Source: Prochilodus magdalenae (lineage: Eukaryota > Chordata > Actinopteri > Characiformes > Prochilodontidae). Taken from it: 64,000 nucleotides of DNA. The first letter of the stretch is position 1; each line of letters begins with the position of its first letter. Made by a program: the position numbers and the translations under genes. Of this stretch, positions 49,741 to 61,237 are shown piece by piece. The notes beneath the pieces are model-generated. The model was not told the DNA's origin and did not search any database. It was given only the letters and a program-made list of their open reading frames with translations. The stretch lies in the NCBI GenBank assembly GCA_024036415.1, contig JAMWET010004065.1:185001-249000 (forward strand). Reading direction: 5' to 3'.

Positions 49741-50431
49741 TGGATTAATATTACATGGGGAGGTGCTGCAGTCTGAGCGATTACTGATGAGACCGGGGAT
49801 TTTAACCCAGTCTTAATCTGCCCTGTTAATAGTCTTCTAGCAAATAAATCTGGATTAAGTTATCTCTTAAGTTACCAAACCCTGAACTCCTCAGTAATAG
49901 AAGTCCCAGAAGGTAGAAGGTAGAAGAAGCACCAGGGTGCCAGGGCTTTGACTCGATTGCTTAAGCCTTAGATTCACTTTGACAATGAGAAGGACGCTGA
50001 ACTCAGAAGCCCCTCTCGCAGTTGTCTGTCGTGTTGGACAGCACTTGACGAGTTACATGAGCCCACTTTATTAGCCTTGTCTATATGCCAGTCAGCGGCA
50101 CAGCGTGCTGTTATTGTTCGGAAGTGCAGCGCAGGTCTTACAATACTGATATAAGTAAACATCCATGTGATGATGATTCAGTCCGGGCTATTTGGGGTAG
50201 TTTGGGGAAATTACAGAGACCCCATAGGCAAATAGATTAGTCAAATCGCGCACTAATTACAGTCCGCTGGTAAAAGTCTCAGTTTTGGACTCGGGCTTTA
50301 TCCCAGCAGAATTCTTTAAAAACCTGAAAGCAAGTCCAGCAAAAGTCCAGCAAAAAAAAAGTAAGCAGTAGTAAAGGTAGAGAGTGGAGTAAATACTGAA
50401 ACAATGTGCAGTGGCTTCACTGAAACTTGCT

Positions 50432-50625
50432 GTTAAATTTACATTCACGGCATTTAGCTGACAGGTAGGCCAGTGTAGTGTTAGGAGTCTTGCCCAAGGA
50501 CTCTTATTGGTGTAGCACAGCATAGTCACCCAGAGTGGGATTCCAACCCCAGTCTCCCACATGTGGTGGTGGTGGCACCCTGGCGGGTAGTGGTATTATC
50601 TGCTGAGCTACACCAACCACACATA
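50432..50625 (-). mobile_element. tRNA-derived SINE, reverse, tail-deleted
   Basis: Reverse copy of the 37632 SINE: B box reads 'gggttggaatcccactc' and the tail 'cagctaaatgccgtgaatgt', but the 'taagtcgctctggataagag' part is deleted. Confidence 0.75.
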
Positions 50626-51505
50626 TACACTTTCCTTGAGGTTTTGTTCTTTGACTTTTGTACTATACAGCCAACAAAATCAGTTGTACACAGCAGTTTT
50701 GGAGTGTATTGGTGGAATACAATTTATATGTATATATATGTATATATATATATATCAATGAAGGGTGGTCAAGGAAGGGTGGTCTTTGACTTTTGTACTA
50801 TACAGTAATACAAAATACAGTCATACAAAAGCAGTTCTATAGTTCTATACAGCAGTTCTGTTGGTGGAATATAAGCATAGACTTTGTGCTAGGGTCCACT
50901 ATGGGATTCTATATACAGTGATTCAAGTGGTCCCAGTAAAATCAATATATGAGAGAAATGAGACTGGTACACATCTCTTATTGTCAGGTCTCTGTGGTTA
51001 TCTGATTGAAAACCATCAGTAGAGGAGGTACAGTCAGCTGGAAATCAAGGCCATGTCAGAAGAAACCCTCTTAGGGGTCCTCAAGGCTCCTTGGTTGGAA
51101 GTCTCTTTTAGACAAGCGTTTTGTTAAGCTGTATGGATCAATCTTGACATAGCGGCAACAGAAGCATTGCTCACTGCCCTTAAGCTCTCGTGTAGATTCC
51201 TCATATCACACAGTGAGGGTGAATCCCTCTTGTTCCACTCCTTCTCTTGCTTTGACTCACTCTGGTTTGTGTTTCTCTCAACCGCACCTGCTTGTCGAAG
51301 GTTGCTCTTTTGAAGGGGTTTCATTAGCCTTTGTTTCCAGCTGTATTAGCACATATATTTGTCCACAGAGTAGGTGTGCAGCTATGAGCAGTGCATTCGT
51401 CATGTGCAAGCCTCACTCCACTCTGCAGTGTTCACATCAGCCCTTATCTACAATCTCATCAAACTGTGTGGGTTTGCATGTCCATGAGCGTGCATACATG
51501 TGGTT

Positions 51506-51598
51506 TCAGGCGTTAAAGAGATCAGCAGAAGAGTTGTAGATGGAGTTCACTCTTTGCACGTAACTGGCGTAGGGCTCCACTTCTTCGGGGTCACGAGG
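51506..51598 (-). CDS. cd200r1: cd200r1 exon 7 (signalling tail and stop)
   Basis: Acceptor TTTGGTTTCAG, then 30 codons and TGA. It holds Y312 and Y315 in EPYASYV and Y323 in NSIY, in the positions of the human PYASY and NPLY tyrosines. The Pro of the NPxY motif is Ser here. Confidence 0.92.
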   Translation of the reverse strand, partial: PRDPEEVEPYASYVQRVNSIYNSSADLFNA

Positions 51599-52084
51599 CT
51601 GAAACCAAAGATTCATCAGCAACAGTTTATAACACCGCATACAGACATCACTCGGTGAAGAGGGTTTCTCAAGTGCAGAAGAAAGGGCTGTATCAGAAAA
51701 CAATGTTCTTTACCTGTGGAGGTTTTTCGTCTTTTGGTGCTGGGCTGATTTGGGATGAGCAGCAAATCTTTTTGAACACCCTGCAAATCAATACGCAACA
51801 TCATAAATTAGAGACCGCAGAAATGAGGCTTAGGTAAGGGAGAAGGTCGTTTAGAACAAAACAAAACTTAGAATTTCATGTAGTTAAATAGGTTCAAGTA
51901 TAATGTCATGTTTACGTAAGGCTGATTTCTGATTTCTGAACACAAGTCATACAATTTACAATTCTAAGAATTTGGACATTATGCAATAATATATGCATAT
52001 ATATATATATATATATATGCATATATATATATGCATATATATATATGTATATATATGTATGTATATATATACACACATACATAC

Positions 52085-52137
<53 letters not shown>

Positions 52138-54743
52138 CACCAGTCAACAAAAGTTTACAACTAAGTGGATGCTGTTTGTGATCTTAAAGACTCTACATGC
52201 TCACACTAAACAGTCCCAACTGATGTGATGTCTGAAACGATACATATCCTGATATACCACATATACTCCTGATGAATCACTGTGTTATAATTTGTCTCCA
52301 GCTCTGATATATATTTAGTTGCACAGAAGAAAAAATTATCCCCTTTTAGAACATTTTAAAAGCTCTAGTTCCTCTTTTAGTTTAGTGAATATTCATGATG
52401 AACAGACCAATAGAATTGGTTCAAAACTGCTTAAATAATAAGTAGATCATAACTTAGATCATCCTCCTGTAAAGTTCCATTCTGGCGGTTTTTAAGGTGG
52501 ACTGTGTAATTCCGTTAATGCTATTTTATAGTTTGGTGTCTGTACTTTTATTTTGAAGTAAACCATTAAGATAAACATAAGAAGTAGTCGTGTCTGAACT
52601 TTTACCTGATACTGTAAGTTATTAATATTATTTAAATTTAAAAATATATATATATATGCTACACTTTTGACTGAATTGTGAATTATATATATATACATTG
52701 AATTTTTCACCAACTGACCAACTGTAGATGCAGAAAGTAAATCTTGTGGTCCAATGAAATGATTTCAGTGATTCAGTTAAAATCACATTGCTTATTTCTC
52801 AGTTGCATTTATTCATTTCTTGAGTAAATTTAACATGTGGCTTTTATTGTAACATTTATTCCACAGTGCCAGAGTTCCTAAGTGTACATACCGCCATATG
52901 AAAAAGCTCTGCATATTTTAATGCATGAGTACTGTAAAGCCCACTGTAGATATCAGTCTTCAGAAAGCATCCTACCTTAACTGTCCGATTTTTTCCCGCA
53001 TGATGTAGAGGCCGGTCAGAAGACTCACGATGGAGCAGGTGGCACAAACGCCCAGAAGAATAAAAGGCCACTCAACAGGTTTCGCTGGCGACACAGCAGA
53101 GATAACCGGAGGTGAAATAGTAATACTGAACAGCCCTGTTACATGAGCTGAACTGAGCTACAGAGCACAGGGACTGCCTCAGCTCGAGTGTGAATGAAGA
53201 GCATTCAGCAAAAGCCATCAAAGACACAACATGAGCTTTAGCAGACAAAGCTGTGGCCTGTCCTAAAATAACTGTACCACTCTTCTACAAATGAGGTTGC
53301 ATGAAAGGCCACAAGCAGCAATCACACTGACTGCTCTACTGACTCAAATCAGTAACAGTTCATCTGTTCACCTGTAACGATTAAACCAGATCAGTGATGT
53401 TACATTATGGCGCTGAAATATGGCAGAGGTAAAACAACAGCATGTTCATGGCCCACTTTCAGCTGACCCTGTATACAAGCATTGTGATTTAAATGGCCAA
53501 TCAGGTAGGGGGAAACATAACAAGCTGTGGGAAAGGAGATCCTTACAAACAGATGTTCCACAGTCAGACAGTTAATCATGTACATTAGGTGATCTAAGTT
53601 CCTACCTGTAAATGCAAAGGTGGTTAAACGAATATCTTGCCCCTTGAAGGAGCTGGCAGGCACCACACAGGTCAGGTTTTTGTGAGAGGCATTTGGAGGT
53701 AGCTGTAACCGACTCGTCACTGTGAAAACTCCACTAGCATTTCTGGTTGAGTGTGTCTTGGGTGATGAGGAGTTCCATGGAGTTTCCCAGTGGATGGGAG
53801 CTGCTGGTAAACTCTGAACTTCACAGACGGCAGAGATGTGGCCATCTTTAGCTTCCAGCCAGCTTTTAGTCATCTTTGGACCAACTAAAACCAGAAAGAG
53901 GAACATTTCAACATTTTGGTTCTCCTGGCATCATCTAATCACATGTTCAAATTCAAATCACCATACCTGACAATAAACCTTTAATTTACATATTTTTAAT
54001 ATATATAATGTTTTAACTGTTCGTCTGAATGTTGAACTGCTACTCTCACTACCAGCACTGTACACTATATATTCATCTACTGTTTATAACCACATATGTA
54101 CTGCACACCTGGCTACCTCAACACACTGTTCTTTCCTACATATACACTTACACTACGCCATACTTTGCGCTACTGAATATGCTGACTGCTGTTTGCACCT
54201 CAGTTCTAGTAACATTCTGATATACAGTTACTGCTCCTGCACATCTCTGTCTTATTGTTTTTGCACCGATACAACTTATCGAGGTATCTTCAAACTAAAA
54301 TGCAAAAATAGTTAAACCAATTGTTTTTTAAAAATAAATATATAAAATAAATTATTTTAAAAAATTATCAATTAATCAAATTCAAAAAAATTATCAATTA
54401 ATCAAATTCAAAAAAATTATCAATTAATCAAATTCATGATCACTCTTAATAGTAAATGCATTAAATGCATTGACCTGTGATAGTTTATAATCTGAGCTTT
54501 AATAAACTCTTTATTTTATTTATATAATATTTATGTTAGAACATACCTTTAACACAGAATATAAATTATTTATTATTTTATGAATATGGTGATTCCAAGC
54601 TTTTGAACACAACTTGGCTTTGCAAATTTTTCTGATTAGTTGCATGCCCAATAGTGGAACAGCCTCATCTGTAGATCCAAAAAAAAAAACCATCTCTTTA
54701 ATCAGGAGGGTGCAAACTGCAGGGCCTGTGTTGATGAGTAAAA

Positions 54744-54840
<97 letters not shown>

Positions 54841-57800
54841 CTCAATTACACAATTATATATTACTTTGCAAACATTATTATGTCTGTTCCAAATCTGTAT
54901 TTTTAGCATTCATAAAATACTATGGTATAATATCAATGTACTTGAGTGATTGTTTTCACAAGAAAGGTGACATACACTGTGAACATAATCTGTAATGACA
55001 ACTTATATCAGCATACGCATGAAATAGCTTAACACTGAAACATTTTCAATAATATAAAAATAACTGGGATTTAACTGGCTAAGATTAAAAAGAATTCTAA
55101 TATCATGTGTCACGTACACCCTCACACGCATATATCAAAACATTTTAAATAATTAGTAGGACCCTAGAAAACTGTAAAACTGTAAAAACGCTAGAAATGT
55201 TGTGTCCAAAATTACAAAAATGGTAACATCACTGAATATAAGCTGTATATAGAATAAAGTTCAAATAAATGTAATATCTAGAATTGGTTGTGGTTTAAAA
55301 CTAGTGCTCTAATCTCAAAGTAGATTAAACTTTATGTTGATTATATGTACGTATTATATTTGCATTACACTTTATTATATTATATAATATATATATTATA
55401 TATATATACTATTATTTTTAGTAATTATTTATTACTTAACAACTTCATGTTTAAAGAATTCTTAAAATAATAAACATCAAATTTTTTGGAAATAGTTTGT
55501 AGTGTGTTAATCCACCGTTCTTTTCAAGAATCACCTTTTTTTGTTGTTTTTAATTAGTGGGCTGCCTGAAATAAAACTACATAGTAAGATTACCAGAGCA
55601 AGAATTTCAGGCTTAAATTGACCTGTGATGGTTTATAATCTGAGGTTTGATAAACTCTTTTACCTAAATATTTATGTTAGAACATAACTTTTACACAGAC
55701 TATACATTAGTCATTATTTTATGAATATTGTGATTTCAAGCTTTTGAACACAACTTGGCTTTGCAAGCTGTTTCTGATTAGTTGCGTGCCCAATAGTGGA
55801 ACAGCAAAGATATATAAAAAAAAAAAACATCTCGTCAATCAGGAGGGTGCAAACTGCAGAGCCTGTGTTGATGAGTAAAACTGGAAGAGCCCCTGGTAAA
55901 ATACTCAGCTTCCAGTCCGTTAATTCTACTTAGGAATAAAATGTACAACTCAAGATAAATGTGATTCTTCAGGCATGTTGATCATCAAATTTAGAAAGTC
56001 AAATGATATTTAGTTGTTTTTTAAGCGTACATAAGTATCAAAAGTAAAACTGTAACTCATGTCTGCAACCACAGAGATCTCAGAAGCTTTAAATAAACAG
56101 GAAGGAAATTTATATTGTAATATACAGAATATGAATGAATGGACAAAGTACAAGACCTCTGTCCTTGTACTTAAAAGTAAAGGTATTCTATATTACTACT
56201 TGTAAAAAAAAAATAAAAAAAATAAAAAAAAATATATATATATATATATTATAAATGATTCAGATCACAGTATCTGAGCCACACATTTCCCTCTATACTG
56301 CAAGTTCCATGATGTAAAAAGGTTACTTTGCATCCATAAATGTAAATATTTACAGATTAAGTGTTCATTTGTTGACCTTAACTATAACCTTATCTCAGTG
56401 TAGGGGTAACAGCTACAAAGGTCGCTCATAGGAGGAGCCTAACTACTTGACCTCATGTCCCATCCCCTCAAATGTTTGGATCATGGGTACATTTAGACCC
56501 TGCTGTGTCATCAGAAAAGGACAGCTGACCAATTATGATTGTACTTACTCCATGCAGTTACATTAATCGTTTCCACATAGCCCCCTGCACGGTAGGACAC
56601 GTCACAGGTGTAAATTCCTTCGTCTTTAATAGAAAAATCAGGGATGATCAGGCTGTAGTTTCCTGTTTTGTTAATGTACTTTCCATCCTGACACGTGTTG
56701 TGGTCTGTGTCATTTGTAGCCACAGTAATAGTGCAGTTCTTCTTCTGCGAGTTGATTTTCCAGATGACATAAATCAACTCACTCCATTCGATCTTTGTGT
56801 TGGTACACTGTAAGATGATGTTGCTGCCCACTTTAAAGCTCTCAATCCGGGAGCCTGTAAAATGAAACATGATAAACTTTCATCTAATTACAATGATTTA
56901 TTACATGACTTAAAAATAAAGTAGTCAAGTTAAACAATGTTTTATGAGACCACAATTAATTATCCCATACCCCTAAAGCCTTCAGTCTAGTATCAGTGCT
57001 AACACCAGCACCTTGCTAGCTATCCACTAGGGGGATACTGATAAGTACGACTGATACCACAGTACAATTTCTGATGCACACAAGAATTGACATGTGAGAC
57101 AGATCAGCAGTATGGGATGCCAGTCAACAGTAAATATGCTCATGGCTAAATCTGTAGTGGCAGTATTTTTTTAGGAAAAGCATGCTAACAGGAGACGCTT
57201 ACCTGAGCCGTTATTTTTCTAGTTATCATTCATCTGCTGCTGCTCTATTGCTCTGTTGTGTGTGAGCTAATGCTCTAACGTTAGTCTACATTGCTATTAA
57301 GGGTGTGGAAGGAACCACCAGAGACTAGGCATGGTGTTTACCTTAAGCCTTAGCTTAGCCTTTAGCTCTCTGTGGGGGACCTCTGTTGGTATCACTCAGC
57401 AGCAGGGTCTTGTTGCTCATAATTTCAACCAAGCCAGAAAAAATACTGAAAGTCTCTGCTACTGATAACATGAATAACATATTATAACTCTATATGTAAA
57501 TGACTTGAGAAATTTGGAGGTAAATCAATAATTCAGCTACATTTTTGCCACCAGAGAAGCTGCTGAGGGCTCAGATGAACCATGAACAAGTACATTGTAA
57601 GTATGTTTTATTTGTGAAACAGAATACAGATTTTACCCCAATAAAAATGTAAGTCTGTAAAAACTTTGGTTAGTTAGTTTAGATTTAGGCCAGGGTTCTT
57701 AATAATAACTACAAAGCATAGTGACCCACTAAAAATCTAACTGAGGATTTAATTAGCCTGCTACTGCAAAGTTGTAATAAACTAAAATACATGTATTTAA

Positions 57801-60597
57801 ATGAATATACTTAATATAGCACTAATATGGTTATATATAACATTTCCAGCCTGCTACAAACTAATGCCTCCACCTGAGTATAGGCTCACAGACAACTAGA
57901 GAATGCTTCATGGTCCACTGGTTGAGCAACCTGGATTAAGATATCAGCCTGTATTTACAGATCAGGTATTAATATCGGAAGGGTAAAAGTGGTATTGGTG
58001 TGTCACTAATGTCTAATCTCCTCAGAAATACCTCCAGAGAAATTAATGTAACTTGATTAGCATTTTGACTGGAAATCAAATCTCTGACGATTGCTCTGAA
58101 CTGTATTATTAGTATTAGTAATGCATTTAACACCAACTGCTATTCTGTCCATCACACAGTGTGACGTGTGCAACATCTATTTCTGTACATTTCACCAAAT
58201 TTATCTTTTCCTTACACACCAGACTGCTTTTATCCCTTCAGACAAGTGTGTTAAAGGAAATGTGTCATTTCCCCTCATCCCAAACCGAAAAACAGCACTA
58301 GAATCTGACATCATATACCACATACAGTTTACTGGACAAACAAGTACTGACGACAAGTTATTTCAGAACTATTGAAGAACAGGACAGTTTCTTAAAATCA
58401 TAAGCATTAGTTATAGTGTTAGTTCTGCTTTTACCTTCAAGCTTTCCTTCTCCAGGAAGATTGTTGTGTGATGCAGTTTTGTTAGAATCCAGAGAAGCTT
58501 GGTCAGCGTGTCCTGAGAGTTAACAGTCCATAGAGGGTTAGTAACAGGTTAATACACATGCAGCATCATTGGTTTCACATCTGAGTGGGTTACATTGTGT
58601 GGATGTAATTAGTCACAGGAAATAGGAACAATTAGATTGTGTCATTGGGTTTCAGAGTAGCTTCGTTAGTATGAGAGAAATCACTCAATCGGAAGAACAG
58701 CGGAGAAGCTAAAAGAGGACTTGCTAAATCACACTGGTAACCGTCAGAATAAGAAAACATAAATAAAGCTCCCCTCAAACTGACAGTTATAGCAATCAAA
58801 ATGTCATCTCATTCCACTTTCCACTGTAGCTGGGTTTGAGGTCATGGACTACTTCTTCATAATCATGTTTTCACTTTCACGTTCAAGGTGGTCTTAAAGA
58901 AAAAAATAAAAGGCAAACAAAAGAAACCTCAGTAAGTTCCCCCTGAGAATCCCCCCAGGGAGGAAGACAGCTGCGTCACGGTAGCCGAGCTTCAGAAAGT
59001 AACACACACAAACACACGTGCACCAACACCTCTGTGTATTCAGACGTGGGAAAGCGAAGAGTGCCACAGCTGCCTCCATGCCATCTTCCTCGCACAGCAG
59101 TAACTGCTGGCAAACCTTTCTTCCACTGTGGGTGAAACTGTGCCAACTGGGTAGAACCACAACTGTAAATCATTTCTCTTAAATTTATCCCCATGTCTCA
59201 ACCTAAATGATTCACATGCTACTTTCAGTTGATGGTAGAGCTGGGCAACATGCTCGAGTTATCGGTATCATGATAATATCACCATATTCTTTATATGGTT
59301 AATATCGTTCCCACTTCATAAACGCCTTTACAGGCTTTGGCATCTTTCATTAAAGAGACAGCATAACAAGTGGTGTATGATGGGATTTGGTGAGGCGTAA
59401 ATACACATCACTGGAGATTTTAACAAGGCGCCAGGCTCTGTATTTTTTTTTTAAGGTGCCACTACGTTGTCTGTTCCAACTTAGTTCTGAAAAATAAATA
59501 TCAAAATATTGTGATAATTTTTATTGATATTAAACTTTATATGCTGTATCGGCCAGCTTTACTTTACCGCAAGTGATATATTAAGACTGGGAGTCACTTT
59601 TTTGCAACTTAAGTAGTGCACACTCAGCCAACGCACTCTTGAAAGAAGTGCCAGTAAAGGGAAGAATGCTTGAGCACACGTTTGAAGGCACCAGAGTGAA
59701 GCCATGCTGGTGGAATGAGCTCATATATCAAGAGGTCCCATCCAAACTACTGTAAATCTACCCGTATCAAGAATAAATCACAGCTGACATTTTCCAGCAT
59801 GATTCGAGCTGGGCTGTCTTATACATTTCATGATAAACGGACCAATAGAACTCCTCGGAAATCGTTTCAAATAAAACCTTGTGCATTTAACGTTTAAAAA
59901 TGAGGAAGGTTTTGGAAAAGTTTGTGAGGTTGCCTTCTCCATCACCACTCGAGACACTTGCTTCTCTGGAGAGCAGTGGGTTTTATTCGTATATGTAATT
60001 ATATAATACAATTGTGTTTTAGCATGGTAAGTCTAGGCTAACGAAGCTCTGAAACCTCGAAAGTAAGTGTCGTTCTGCCAGTAAACATTCTATATGTGTT
60101 ATATAGCATTAGAAAAACTGCAAATACACATATAGTATAGAAAAATGCAGTTAGAGAATCTCAGGCTTGTTTCCTGATTCCTTGCTGCACTTCAGCCATT
60201 GTGCGGAACCACAGTCAGCTGCACATGATTGACTTTTAGGGATTTATTAGATGAACTATGTTTCGGATGGGAACTGTAAATGCTATGCTTCCTTGAGGAG
60301 AGATGTGGAAAGAGTTAAGCTAACATATCCAATCACAGCGTAGTCTTTATTTGTGATTGTCTGTTAGCGTATTCTTAAACCGCTGAAACGCTGATCTCTA
60401 AAAGCTGTTCACAGAACTGTGTCTTATTCAGACAACCTTTGCATTCATACCTCTGAATTTCATACCTAGTGTGTGAAAACCACAGTGAACATCAGCAAGA
60501 ACAGAGAAAACAAGATGAGCACCGCCATACCTGATGTGAGATTTCTTGTGAGGCAGATGGCCAAAACAAACACAGCTCTCAACATCCACTTCTCCAT
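51506..60597 (-). CDS. cd200r1: CD200 receptor 1 homologue (seven exons, 332 aa)
   Basis: Seven exons (67, 78, 306, 279, 109, 67 and 93 nt; 999 nt) join in frame. The order is signal peptide (1-22), a short linker (23-48), Ig V domain (49-150), Ig C2 domain (151-243), TM segment (about 250-272), and a tail to 332. CD200R1 is a myeloid inhibitory receptor for CD200 that has no ITIM; phosphorylated tail tyrosines recruit Dok2/RasGAP. Diagnostic matches to the mammalian protein are the short exon before the V domain, the V pattern WxI...NCT...TC...YTC, the C2 motif PAAPIHW (human PAAHISW), and the tail [14 protein letters not shown] (human QPYASY...NPLY). Length is close to human CD200R1 (about 325-348 aa). 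Multiple N-glycosylation sequons are present. The short forms seen in mammals (CD200RLa and the like) are excluded by the signalling tail. Confidence 0.92.
51714..51780 (-). CDS. cd200r1: cd200r1 exon 6 (membrane-proximal tail)
   Basis: 67 nt between acceptor TTGATTTGCAG and donor GTAAAG, phase 2 to 0. It encodes [20 protein letters not shown]. The two cysteines (CC) just inside the membrane are possible palmitoylation sites. Confidence 0.8.
52976..53084 (-). CDS. cd200r1: cd200r1 exon 5 (transmembrane segment)
   Basis: 109 nt, entering in phase 1 and leaving in phase 2. It encodes a short stalk (AKPVEW), a hydrophobic helix ([20 protein letters not shown]) and a basic start of the tail (MREKIGQLR). 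No charged residue lies within the membrane, so pairing with an ITAM adaptor is not suggested. Confidence 0.88.
53606..53884 (-). CDS. cd200r1: cd200r1 exon 4 (Ig C2 domain)
   Basis: 279 nt, phase 1-1, acceptor CTGGTTTTAG and donor GTAGGA. Key residues are [14 protein letters not shown] and NLTCVVP, forming the C2 disulfide pair. The extra cysteine pair of the human C2 domain is not seen. Sequons NSS, NAS (twice) and NLT. Confidence 0.9.
54365..54440. repeat. 26-bp tandem repeat, three units
   Basis: TTATCAATTAATCAAATTC + (A)7 starts at 54365, 54391 and 54417. Confidence 0.9.
54470..54740. repeat. 270-bp direct repeat, copy 1 (cd200r1 intron 3)
   Basis: Shares 'gaacacaacttggctttgca', 'cccaatagtggaacagc' and 'atcaggagggtgcaaactgc' with 55613-55880; copy 1 is followed at once by an 81-bp (TA)n. 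Confidence 0.85.
54752..54832. repeat. (TA)n microsatellite
   Basis: About 40 TA units. Confidence 0.95.
55613..55880. repeat. 270-bp direct repeat, copy 2 (cd200r1 intron 3)
   Basis: Diverged copy of 54470-54740, 1.14 kb apart, lacking the (TA)n. Confidence 0.85.
56549..56854 (-). CDS. cd200r1: cd200r1 exon 3 (Ig V domain)
   Basis: 306 nt, phase 1-1, acceptor CATTTTACAG and donor GTAAGT. It contains ILQC (B strand), YVIWKI (core Trp), KNCT, NTCQD and DEGIYTCDV (F strand). Besides the canonical pair, two extra cysteines (NCT and NTC) correspond to the additional disulfide seen in CD200R V domains. Sequons include NCT, NDT, NKT, NYS and NVT. Confidence 0.92.
58435..58512 (-). CDS. cd200r1: cd200r1 exon 2 (linker before V domain)
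   Basis: A 78-nt symmetric exon (phase 1-1) between acceptor TTAACTCTCAG and donor GTAAAA. It encodes a polar segment ([19 protein letters not shown]) with one N-glycosylation sequon. Mammalian CD200R1 has an equivalent short exon between leader and V domain, so this supports the family call. It could be skipped without a frameshift. Confidence 0.75.
60531..60597 (-). CDS. cd200r1: cd200r1 exon 1 (signal peptide)
   Basis: ATG at 60597 encodes [19 protein letters not shown]..., a normal leader with a hydrophobic core. The donor is GTATGG and the exon ends in phase 1. Confidence 0.85.
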
Positions 60598-61237
60598 GGC
60601 TCTGATGGCTTCTCTCGCTTCTCTTCACCTTTATAGTCCTTGTTTTGGTCTAAACTGAACTTCTCAAGGTCAGAGCCTCATGCATGGCCCGTCTCCCTCC
60701 TCTGAACCTTCTGAAGTGCTCGCTGTAAAGGTGCTGTCAGAAGAGTAAATGTCACACAGGTGTTTCGCTCTGGTTCCACAACCTCAGTACATCTCAGCAA
60801 GGCCCAAATCTAAAGTTCTTTCAAACCTCCCGAAGCAGCTGTGTTCCTCTGTCTCTGTCACTCTCTATCTGGCTTGTTTGTTCTATGAGCTTTTGCCACC
60901 CTCAGCAGTGTGACGTCCTCTGTGATCCACCCCTCCATTTCTTCTGTACATTCTCATACAGCTCCTGCTCATGACAGTGTCGACTTCCTGCAGCCTAAAC
61001 CACTTCAGTCACATGCACATATTTTCCTAAGTTCAATGCTCCACTGTCTCCCACTCTGTATCTCTCTCTCTTACTGTATCTGGTGTATATATGTATATAT
61101 TTATATATATATATACTTATGTATATATTTCCCCAGTCAGGCATTTTAATAAAACAACCTCAGTGCTTCAAGTGTAGACTTATTTACAGTGATCGGTTAA
61201 TGTGTGTGTGTGTGTGTGTGCGTATATAGTATATTTA

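Larger units (their letters stand above)
37346..51505. other. Intergenic region between gcsam-like and cd200r1
   Basis: 14 kb between the convergent 3' ends of two genes. Only repeats, listed separately, were recognised. The 3' UTR of cd200r1 must extend left from 51505; no clear nearby AATAAA was seen on the minus strand. Confidence 0.55.
51599..60530 (-). other. Introns of cd200r1
   Basis: Introns 1-6 total about 8.1 kb. They hold (TA)n tracts at 51997-52132 and 54752-54832, a triplicated 26-bp unit (54365-54440), and a 270-bp direct repeat pair in intron 3 (54470-54740 and 55613-55880). No additional exon was needed to keep the frame. Confidence 0.6.

Noticed and set aside
53400..53906. 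168-codon single ORF as the full C2 exon
   Set aside because: The ORF reads through the GTAGGA donor at 53605 and upstream of the acceptor at 53885; the exon is 53606-53884, which keeps phase with its neighbours.
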